Shown here piece after piece: positions 1-5,263 of a stretch of 5,263 nt of DNA. Origin of the DNA: Scytonema sp. UIC 10036 (GTDB lineage: Bacteria > Cyanobacteriota > Cyanobacteriia > Cyanobacteriales > Nostocaceae); assembly GCF_009725235.1 (NCBI RefSeq), contig NZ_WJFC01000378.1:1-5263 (forward strand). The letters are read 5' to 3'. Position numbers and translations under genes: made by a program. Below the pieces are notes generated by a model. That model worked only from the letters and a program-made list of their open reading frames with translations. It did no database searches and was not told the DNA's origin. Within the stretch, counting starts at the first letter, position 1; the number at the start of each line of letters is the position of its first letter.

Positions 1-535
1 TAAAACCTGAATCCTGGGAAAAAGAACTGGAAATTGTCAAAAATTATCTTGATGAAAGAGAATTTCCTGCCATCGGAGAGATCGGAATTGATCTGTATTG
101 GGACAAAACAACGCTGGATATTCAGGTAAAAGCTTTTGAGCAGCAGATCGACTGGGCCATCGAAAAAGATTCACCGATTGTGATTCATACCCGTGAAAGC
201 TTTGATGAAACCTTTGAAGTACTGGAAAGAAAAAAACACCCGAAACTGAGAGGGATTTTCATTTTTTTTCCGATATTACCTTGAGCAGGCAACACGCCGT
301 TGAACTTATTTCATCAGAATCGGTGGAGTATTACTTTTAGATGTAAAATAGACCAGTTCCTGAAGAATTCCTTTAGATTAAAATCGTTCTGAAAAGATTC
401 TCCTTATCTTGCTTGTCCGCACGTGAAAAAGAGATGAAGTTTTATTAGGAATCTGGTTGGGAAGCTGTGAATTATTTCGAAAGACTTACGGAAATCGACA
501 GGGAAGCTGAATGCAGGAATTTATTTAATGTAATA
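1..535 (+). pseudogene. tatD: TatD-family metal-dependent hydrolase, 5' truncated and frameshifted
   Basis: This is a TatD-type TIM-barrel metallohydrolase (putative 3'-5' DNase or phosphoesterase, cytoplasmic). The window opens inside the gene, just after the usual GLHP motif, so the N-terminal HxH metal ligands are outside. A clean frame runs from base 3 and carries GEIGIDLYWD (metal-binding Glu at 78-80) and VIHTRE (metal-binding His at 186-188). Near 260 the expected GIFHCFSG motif loses its His codon and shifts frame, giving a false stop at 282-284. The rest can be followed in alternating frames: LEQA and HAVEL near 281-306, then DSPYLA with the catalytic Asp at about 396-413, and a C-terminal RNLFNV at about 513-533. 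The true stop is not certain. The downstream helicase converges on it. The family call is strong; the damage is probably sequence error and not a real pseudogene. Confidence 0.85.
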
Positions 536-597
536 TCAACAGGGACGGACTTTAGTTCGTTTTCAAATAAGACGTTCGTCTGCAGTAACATAAAAGT

Positions 598-622
598 AAA
601 AGTCTTCCCTATCGAGACTTTT
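598..622. terminator. Bidirectional hairpin terminator between tatD and the helicase gene
   Basis: A perfect 8-bp stem, AAAAGTCT at 598-605 and AGACTTTT at 615-622, encloses a 9-base loop. The A-run on the left arm and the T-run on the right arm make it usable from both directions. It lies between the 3' ends of two convergent genes, tatD ending near 535 and the helicase ending at 642, as expected for a shared terminator. Nearby indel errors mean the true stem may be longer than what is seen. Confidence 0.7.
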
Positions 623-641
623 CATTATGTTTTCTGTAGTT

Positions 642-1845
642 TTATTCTTTGCTTTTTAAACTCCTGGTAGGTACAGACGAATTGTTTATTCCTTTTTTCA
701 CGGCCTTCACATCTGTCTTGAGTTTGGGCTTATCTGAGCAGGAGTAAAGGTTGTTATTAGAATTTGCTTTCTGACTACAGGATCGTCGGTATGAAGGATG
801 ATCTTTGATCACAGGAATTTTTCCGATCAGTTTTTCTGTATTTTTCAGGTTCAGCAAATACCAGGCCCTGTGTCTACAGAAGAGATGGAAGATCCTTTCA
901 CGGCTCTTCCCGTCTTCCGATTATGACTACGTTTCGGCAATGGATATGTTCAAAATGTATTGAATATTTCAGCTCATCCATATCAATTCACTCTCGTAAA
1001 TATCAGTCGCTACAAATCCCTTGTTTTGCCTGATTTTAATTATTTAAAGCAGCTGATGGCAGTTCTGGGATTTTTTCCGTGAATGGCTTTGTCGTGATTT
1101 CTTCTGCAGTTTCTCGATTTTTTTTCCGCACCATTTTTGTTTCTAAAAACAAGAACAATCAGAAATAGTTTTTTTTTAAATTTGTTAAAAGTCAGCTTTT
1201 CTTATCACAAATAACCGACTGTTTTATTGTATCTGCATGTTGATGAAACGGGTGTTACTCTTACCTTTTTAGTTGTTTAGGTAGAATCTTTCAATTCTAG
1301 ATTTCTGCAGGCATGGTGGAGAAAAATACGTCTTCTTTTCTGTGGAACATGATATGACTTCTTTACATTTACAAAGCCATGTAGCCTTGTCGCCTCTCAG
1401 TACATAAATTTTAAGGTTGTTTAAGCTGATTATTCCTGGGAAATAGAATGAGTAATCTTTCCGGAGTTCGCAGGATGTAACTTTCTCTTTTTCAAAGCAG
1501 CCTTGGCTTTGCTGTTTAGTCTCCACCGAAATATCACAAGTGGCTTAGGTTTATTTTGTAAGCTTTAATGTTTTCTTCGATCTGGATGGCCAGCTCTCTT
1601 GTCGCGTTAACTTAAAGCTTTGATATGTGGGTTAGGACTTTATTCTGGTATTGATTCTGAAGGATTGGATATGGAAAGGCAGCCGTTTTTCCTGTTCTGT
1701 CGTGCACTATCTAAAATCCTCCTTTTGTTATTTCAGTCGATTTTCTGTATGGTGGGTTGGTATAGTGTTCCTTGTTCCTGATTGCTTTCATGCAATTAGT
1801 TCTATAAGTTAGAGTTTGTATTCAATGAATTGTTTTTTTTTATTT
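642..1845 (-). pseudogene. DEAD-box RNA helicase (RhlE-like), heavily frameshifted
   Basis: This is an ATP-dependent RNA helicase of the DEAD-box superfamily, probably acting in RNA or ribosome remodelling. No single frame covers it, but the family motifs appear in correct order on the minus strand. They are a Q-motif remnant YTNPPYR/PIQ (about 1744-1766), Walker A read as RTGKTA (1681-1698), motif Ia with an intact ELAIQIEENIKAY (1558-1596), a GG doublet IFGGD (about 1515-1534), IISLNNLKI followed by a corrupted DEAD box (about 1378-1403), motif III FFS-TMPAEI (1301-1329), VTPVSST and KHGAEKI linker pieces, motif V VATDI..RGIDIDELK (about 967-1020), and motif VI HRIGRTGRA (about 895-935). 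A clean C-terminal frame follows from 857 (LLNLKNTEKLIGK, then a Lys/Asn/Ser-rich tail) to a TAA at 642-644. The start near 1845 is inferred because no intact ATG is visible. Total length fits a helicase of about 400 residues. Among DEAD-box subfamilies RhlE is favoured but not proven. Confidence 0.85.
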
Positions 1846-2259
1846 AAATTCTTCTTTGAAGTTATATTTGCAAGGTAGTTTAAATATTCTTAAGTTCGTT
1901 ATTCACTTTTGTCGATGTTGTTTTTTTTCAAATCTTCAAAAAAGTTTGCGAGAGTTTCTGACGTTCCTTTTTTTTCCGTAATCTCGACATGTTTGAAGTC
2001 CGTCTGAAACTTAGCTCTTAATGAGAAACGATGAAGAGGTCACATTCTTTCTCCATATTTATATTCAGGTTTTTACTCAGGTCTGTCAGTAAGAATAGTT
2101 TATTTAATTCTCTGTTTGAGTGTTTCTTAAAATTCGCCGCCCTTCGCGTGGCTTGAGAATTCGGGTCTTTTGATGGTCTTTCGCTGAAGTTAAACTTTTT
2201 CGCTTAAACAGCGTTCTGTCTGCATTAAGTCATGGTTAAAACCGGACAACCGAGACAAG
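1846..2259. other. Unassigned stretch upstream of the helicase
   Basis: No recognisable gene is seen. The + strand is T-rich, so any gene would more likely be on the minus strand, as for the helicase. One plausible minus-strand frame lies at 1899-2012 and is listed separately. A GC-rich patch at 2131-2161, within AT-rich surroundings, has AATTC/GAATT outer arms and GCC/GGC inner arms and might be a hairpin. The same indel noise that breaks the neighbours is expected here, so absence of a long frame does not show that the stretch is non-coding. Confidence 0.5.
1899..2012 (-). pseudogene. Possible C-terminal fragment of a small unidentified protein
   Basis: A 37-codon minus-strand frame ends in TAA at 1899-1901. 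It reads KFQTDFKHVEITEKKGTS followed by ETLANFFEDLKKNNIDKSE. The composition (Lys, Glu and Asn rich, with an amphipathic ETLANFFEDLKKN segment) looks like a genuine flavobacterial protein tail. It sits about 55 bases upstream of the inferred helicase start and on the same strand, so it could be the end of the preceding gene. Upstream of 2012 the frame breaks (a TAA, then fragments such as NMEKECDLFIVS in another frame). I do not recognise the family. It may also be chance. Confidence 0.3.
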
Positions 2260-2280
2260 GGTATAATTCATATTATAACC
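2260..2280. repeat. AT-rich inverted repeat in the unassigned middle region
   Basis: GGTATAAT at 2260-2267 and ATTATAACC at 2272-2280 flank the 4-base spacer TCAT. The arms pair fully if one T is restored in the left arm (GGTTATAAT), which is plausible because the region is rich in single-base deletions. It lies where strand composition changes from T-rich to A-rich on the + strand, which suggests divergent genes. An operator or a small hairpin would fit. No clear flavobacterial promoter (TTTG, then TAnnTTTG) was found beside it. Confidence 0.35.
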
Positions 2281-3130
2281 ATTTATTTTGGAATTCATCT
2301 TCTGAGAATTGTTGCATGAAATAAAAAAATGAATGCGCACAGAATAAAATAAATATTTCGTCTATGTCTGATAAATTGAAAGATTTGGTCAATTAATTTT
2401 TTAATGCGGTGAAAAAAGCGATCAAATATTTTTGTTTTTGTGAAGCGTAATTTCTATTCTGATATTGTATAATTTTCCTGAGCATGTTGCTAAAGAAAAT
2501 GTTCCCAAGAATTCTGATTAAGAATGAAGATCTTATGAAAATTCCTTAACGTTTTATCAGGGAGAAAATCATGGTGAATATCTGTACAACCAACTTAAAA
2601 ATTTGTACTGTTGGAAACGCAGCTATCTGCTATGTTGGGAGTTTACCAGACGCCTGGCTTAATGCTGATATTTTAGAATGAATGTTCTGAGGGCAGAAAG
2701 CTTTTTTCTTACTTTTTCCTTATCAAGATGCTGTATAAAAAATGGAAAAAGAAAAGATATCATTATTATCCGTACATTTTGAAAATGATTTCTTCTGAAT
2801 TCAATTGATATTACAAGATTAATGTTGAGGAAATATTGTTTATTTATTGTATGTTATCTATCTAACATATTATTAATGATAAAAAGCAATCATGCAGCTT
2901 TACAGATTGAAACTGGAGGTTTACTTATACAAACACATTTAGAGAAATCATAAGATTTATTGTGTAAACTTGGAAGAAGCTTATGCATTTCGGCAGAAGA
3001 TCCGGATAGAATTTATTCTGTAAAAGGGTTGGAAAACGCTGAAAGAAGCAGGATCAATACTGAAATCAGATTTTCGATGAAGATATTTATCTGGGTGTAT
3101 CGAAGAGAAACGGTGATCATTTTCAAGAAA
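2281..3130. other. Unassigned stretch, possible degraded + strand gene(s)
   Basis: No family is recognised. Purine bias on the + strand from about 2360 onward suggests + strand coding. Fragments that look protein-like are MSDKLKDLVN from an ATG at 2364, GENHGEYLYNQLKNLY (about 2562-2610), MEKEKISLLSVHFENDFF (about 2743-2795), HAALQIETGGLLIQTHLEKS then DLLCKLGRSLCIS and AEDPDRIYSVKGLENAERS (about 2890-3050), and finally DIYLGV or KRNGDHFQEIK ending at a TAA near 3131. They lie in different frames and several stops interrupt them, so they may be one or two genes broken by indels, or partly chance. The strand, count and boundaries are not settled. Confidence 0.35.
2850..2869. repeat. Short perfect inverted repeat, AT-rich
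   Basis: TATGTTA at 2850-2856 and TAACATA at 2863-2869 form a perfect 7-bp inverted repeat around TCTATC. It lies in a T/A-rich patch with several stops on the + strand, so it could mark a gap between two degraded genes. Its AT content makes it a weak hairpin. It could also be a protein-binding palindrome or chance. Confidence 0.25.
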
Positions 3131-3160
3131 TAAAGGAGAAACATTTCTGTATCTCCTTTA
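3131..3160. terminator. Hairpin terminator downstream of obg
   Basis: TAAAGGAGA at 3131-3139 pairs perfectly with TCTCCTTTA at 3152-3160, a 9-bp stem with a 12-base loop. On the minus strand it lies 20 bases past the obg stop codon and is followed by a T-rich stretch, so it is well placed to end the hpt-adk-obg transcript. The A/T symmetry would also let it end a + strand gene arriving from the left. Confidence 0.65.
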
Positions 3161-3179
3161 TATATAGGTTTTATGGTTT

Positions 3180-4105
3180 TTATCCGTGAACTGTTTTCAG
3201 ATGTTCTTTCATGTTCCTAGAAGACCCTCGTCAGTCACGCCGGTAAGAACACGTGCTTGTTTCAGGAAATTCGCACGATTTCCTTTCAGCTCATCTCCAA
3301 CAGATGATTTTGAAACGGAAAATGAATTTTATCCAGCAATTCTGGATGTATTCTTTCATCATTTTCCAATATCTTAAATTCCTGGAATGATTTCGGTAAA
3401 TCGGCGGATTAGTTAAATATAGGATGGATTTCTTTCAATATGTCTCAAGAAGCGGTGTCCCAATCCTTTACTTCCGAGCAACTACAATAATCCCGAATAT
3501 CTGCCATTACAAAAGTTTGTAATTTCTGTATCCACGATCCTAAATTCGGGTTAATGTGTGAAGGCATAATCGGCAATTTTGGCTTGTGCTGAACGGATGC
3601 AATAGGGTTGATTTTCTGCATTTGGGAAACTACATAGGCCTACATCGCAAGATTAAGCTCAAAGTAAGTAACTTCTGCCGTCATGTCCCGCTGTGCATAT
3701 CTTGGCGTCTGGTTGGAGAATTGAAATGTTGTTTCCAAGACCGCCTTTCGCCTTCCATCAGGATAATTTTTTGGGCCATCTCCAATTTCCCCGATGATTT
3801 GCCGTGCTTCATTTTTCGCAATGGTGCGCCCCCCCCCCCCCCGTTGTCTAATCGATATTTAATTTACACATTCAGTCCGTCCGCTCCGTACTGTGTTTTT
3901 TCCACGCCGTTCTCACGGTTCCGCTTTTACGTGAGGGTGTATCGAGCAGTAAAGTCCATTGCGTTTGGCGTTTCCTTTCATGATAAGTGCCTCCGCGACT
4001 CCGTTACCCCCATTCGGTCACTTAGGATATATTTTTCGGAAGATGCACAGAACTGCTCTCCGTGACGCTTTTTACAATGATGTTACGTATTATCAAAGTT
4101 TGCAT
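3180..4105 (-). pseudogene. obg: Obg-family GTPase, full-length span but frameshifted many times
   Basis: Obg (ObgE, CgtA) is an essential GTPase of 50S ribosome assembly and growth control. The protein can be traced end to end on the minus strand by changing frame. An ATG at 4103-4105 starts a degraded SNFVDYVKIHCKSGHG, followed by VHLRREKYIPKG, then GG.HVIMKGNA (the glycine-rich Obg fold), RHVKAE, TIAKNE, KIILMEGGKGGLG, and SPTNQTPRYA. The GTPase domain follows, with G1 DVGLVGFPNAGKSTLLAS (about 3594-3651), KPKIADYAF, G3 MADI.GII (about 3480-3508), KGLGHRFLRHIERN (about 3429-3475), a worn G4 SKSD region followed by DELK (about 3277-3322), and a C-terminus TGVTDEGLLELK ending VHG at a TAA (3180-3182). 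The span is 926 bases, somewhat short of the roughly 980 usual for the family, so deletions dominate. It lies downstream of adk on the same strand. The identity is secure; the breaks are most likely sequencing errors. Confidence 0.9.
3829..3842. other. 14-base C homopolymer inside obg
   Basis: Fourteen consecutive C residues (G on the coding strand) interrupt the Obg reading where a VPLGTIAKNE-like segment is expected; TIAKNE resumes directly after the run. Obg has no poly-Gly or poly-Pro tract at this place. In such an AT-rich genome the run is best read as a base-calling or assembly artefact, although a phase-variable G tract cannot be excluded from sequence alone. Confidence 0.8.
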
Positions 4106-4145
4106 AGATTAGTAATTCAATGTTGAATGGGTGTCAATAGTTTAC

Positions 4146-4173
4146 CTTGAAATTTGAACTTTTAACCTTGAAT
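4146..4173. repeat. Degenerate heptanucleotide repeat (YTTGAAN type) in the adk-obg spacer
   Basis: Four consecutive 7-base units read CTTGAAA, TTTGAAC, TTTTAAC and CTTGAAT. Further TTGAA cores occur at 4123-4127 and 4186-4190, out of register, as expected if indels fall between. The tract lies in the spacer between the end of adk and the obg start at 4105. It shares the 7-base period, though not the motif, of the repeat between adk and hpt. Confidence 0.6.
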
Positions 4174-4185
4174 TAAAATTTTCTT

Positions 4186-4732
4186 TTGAACCTTTTCTAC
4201 TTCAGCAAAGTTTCTCAGAAATCTGGTGCTTGTCTGTGACACGTTGATTTTTCACATATTGCCTGCTGCTTGTACAGGTTCTGCTACTTCTGCTGTTTTT
4301 CGTAGTATTCTTTTATTCTGTTGTTCGATGAAGTCTGCTACATTGCGCTGTTCTCTGATCTTCCGCTGATTTCCCTCTTTTTAGAATGTTTTTCCATCAT
4401 GAATTTTATCTTCACACCAATGAAGACAGAGTGATCTCATCATTCAGCTCTTCTTTTACGATTTTCCAGTCTTCCGTCTGACGCAGTTTGGGTTCGTCGA
4501 AAATAAATCCTGCCAATCGGTGGTGTTGTTGATCTGTATCAGCATATTGTTACTGATCAACGAGCCCTTTTCGATAAGATTTGCCAGTTTTCCCAAGTTC
4601 GGTATCGTTTTTCATATTGAATCTGAAAAGGTCACCTGTTGAGATCTGTTTTAAATTGAATTTCTTAATCAGGATCTGAGCCTGAGTTCCTTTTCCACTT
4701 CCCGGAGGGCCGAACAGAACAATGTTTATCAT
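4186..4732 (-). pseudogene. adk: Adenylate kinase, clean N-terminus then frameshifted
   Basis: Adenylate kinase catalyses AMP + ATP to 2 ADP in the cytoplasm. From the ATG at 4730-4732 the first 48 residues are intact, with the P-loop GPPGSGKGT (residues 8-16) and the AMP-binding TGDLFR (32-37). The frame starts to slip soon after LGK, near 4585, and hits a false stop at 4550. The rest follows in alternating frames: AGFIFD (about 4500-4520), QTED, an intact KIVKEELNDEITL (about 4428-4466), ILKRGK.SGRS (about 4345-4390), YYEKTAEVAE (about 4278-4310), then QISEKL and AEVEKV (about 4192-4225). The last matches near 4190 set the approximate 3' end. Span is about 547 bases against roughly 575 expected. 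No ribosome-binding site of the Shine-Dalgarno type is visible before the ATG, where the sequence is A-rich, as is common in Bacteroidota. It lies between hpt and obg on one strand. The damage is probably sequence error, as the gene is normally essential. Confidence 0.92.
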
Positions 4733-4748
4733 AATGTTGTTTTGCTTC

Positions 4749-4882
4749 TGGCGATTGGCAACTGGCTTTTGGCTTTTACCTTGAGCTTGTCTGCTTTTAG
4801 CCTTTAGCGTTTTTAAGTTATTATTAAATTTATTTTTTATTTTACTTTTTAAGCTAAAAGCTATCAGCTAATAGCCAACAGC
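4749..4882. repeat. Degenerate heptanucleotide repeat with inverted arms in the hpt-adk spacer
   Basis: The left arm (4749-4808) begins with four exact-period units, TGGCGAT, TGGCAAC, TGGCTTT and TGGCTTT. It continues with weaker units whose GC-containing cores lie at 4778, 4784, 4792, 4799 and 4806. The right arm (4852-4882) has five AGC cores at 4852, 4859, 4866, 4873 and 4880, exactly 7 bases apart, and in inverted orientation relative to the left arm (AGCTAAA, AGCTATC, AGCTAAT, AGCCAAC). A T/A-rich centre (4809-4850) separates them. The arms are roughly complementary, so the spacer could fold into a long imperfect hairpin in DNA or RNA. It fills nearly all of the spacer between the hpt stop and the adk start. 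Confidence 0.7.
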
Positions 4883-4884
4883 GT

Positions 4885-5263
4885 TTAATGATTGATTTGT
4901 CCTTCTTCCAGTTGGTACAGATTCGGCAGGTTTCTCCCTAATTCATCGTAATCCAGTCCGTAGCCGAGAACAAATTTGTTCGGAATCTCTTTTCCGATGT
5001 AGTCTAATTTGAAATCTTTTTTATACACTTCCGGCTTTAATAAGAAAGAAGCAATTTTTACAGATTTCGGACGCTGTGTTTCATTAAAATATTTGAAAAG
5101 GCTTTCCACTGTATTTCCGGTATCTACAATATCTTCCACCAAAATAATGTGACGGTCTTTTACGTCTTTTGTCAGTTCCATTTTCTGGTAAACGATCCCG
5201 GTAGATTCCGTTCCGGCATAAGAGCTCATCTGAATAAAAGCGATCTCACAATCTCCCGGATAA
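4885..5263 (-). CDS. hpt: Hypoxanthine phosphoribosyltransferase, 5' end beyond window
   Basis: This purine-salvage enzyme converts hypoxanthine (and usually guanine) with PRPP to IMP or GMP in the cytoplasm. The frame is open through the right edge: YPGDCEIAFIQ precedes the internal Met at 5229, so that ATG is not the start. The visible 125 residues are the C-terminal part of a protein usually about 175-185 long. Seen in order are SSYAGTESTG (flexible loop over the active site), ILVEDIVDTGNT (PRPP-binding motif with the acidic ED pair and catalytic Asp, 5110-5145), SVKIASFLLKPE (purine-contacting Lys region), and DYIGKEIPNKFVLGYGLDYDE (base-binding and hinge region, matching human HGPRT closely). 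The stop is TAA at 4885-4887. The gene is intact where visible. Adk follows 152 bases downstream on the same strand, so cotranscription is likely. Its promoter and start lie outside the window. Confidence 0.95.
   Translation of the reverse strand, partial: YPGDCEIAFIQMSSYAGTESTGIVYQKMELTKDVKDRHIILVEDIVDTGNTVESLFKYFNETQRPKSVKIASFLLKPEVYKKDFKLDYIGKEIPNKFVLGYGLDYDELGRNLPNLYQLEEGQINH

Noticed and set aside
260..300. Programmed ribosomal frameshifting at the T-run in tatD
   Set aside because: A slippery T-run is present, but dozens of other shifts follow in this and neighbouring genes, so a general error process explains it better.
467..670. A 67-codon + strand frame as an independent gene
   Set aside because: Its first part is the C-terminal end of TatD (RNLFNV) and the rest runs through the terminator hairpin into the convergent helicase tail.
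1269..1526. An 85-codon minus-strand frame as a stand-alone small protein
   Set aside because: It is an internal piece of the DEAD-box helicase; it contains IISLNNLKI before the DEAD position and motif III remnants, partly read in the wrong frame.
2562..2660. Resemblance of LYNQLKNLY...ETQL to ferritin-like DUF892 proteins
   Set aside because: The match needs frame changes and covers only a few residues; it is too short to support a family call.
3186..3377. A 63-codon + strand frame
   Set aside because: It is antisense to the C-terminal third of obg and shows no coding character of its own.
3586..4065. A 159-codon + strand open frame, the longest on that strand
   Set aside because: It lies antisense to obg, whose protein motifs (VIMKGNA, TIAKNE, PRYA, GFPNAGKS) run through the same bases on the minus strand. 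It also includes the poly-C run as a string of prolines. It is a shadow frame.
1..5263. CRISPR array, tRNA or rRNA genes, insertion sequence or phage genes
   Set aside because: No regularly spaced long repeats, T-loop (GGTTCRA) within a cloverleaf, ribosomal RNA signature, transposase motif or terminal repeats were seen on either strand.

Overview
The window looks like a chromosomal segment from a member of the Flavobacteriia, most like Chryseobacterium or a relative. The evidence is low GC, A-rich coding strands, protein fragments that read like that group's housekeeping genes, and the gene order hpt-adk-obg. I recognised this by eye; no search was run.

The layout from left to right is as follows. 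A + strand tatD-family hydrolase, cut by the left edge, runs to about 535. A hairpin terminator lies at 598-622. A minus-strand DEAD-box RNA helicase (RhlE-like) occupies about 1845 down to 642 and converges on tatD. The stretch 1846-2259 is unassigned and holds one short plausible minus-strand reading frame. The stretch 2260-3130 is also unassigned, is purine-rich on the + strand, and may hold a degraded + strand gene. A second hairpin terminator lies at 3131-3160. Three minus-strand genes follow, transcribed right to left as hpt (5263-4885, cut by the right edge), adk (4732 to about 4186) and obg (4105-3180). They look like one purine-salvage, nucleotide-balance and GTPase transcription unit.

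The main fact about this window is its condition. Only the first 260 bases or so and the last 670 or so read cleanly. Between them every recognisable gene (tatD tail, helicase, obg, most of adk) is broken by many small, mostly deletion-type indels, often at homopolymers, and there is a 14-base C run inside obg. Long stretches of correct protein survive in alternating frames. Adk and Obg are normally essential, so uncorrected single-read sequence or a badly filled assembly gap is far more likely than true gene decay. Gene boundaries inside this region are approximate.

I found no convincing new system. The most interesting structure that does not look like an artefact is a set of degenerate 7-base repeats in the two spacers of the hpt-adk-obg cluster. 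One is a TGGCNNN-type repeat with inverted arms between hpt and adk. The other is a YTTGAAN-type repeat between adk and obg.
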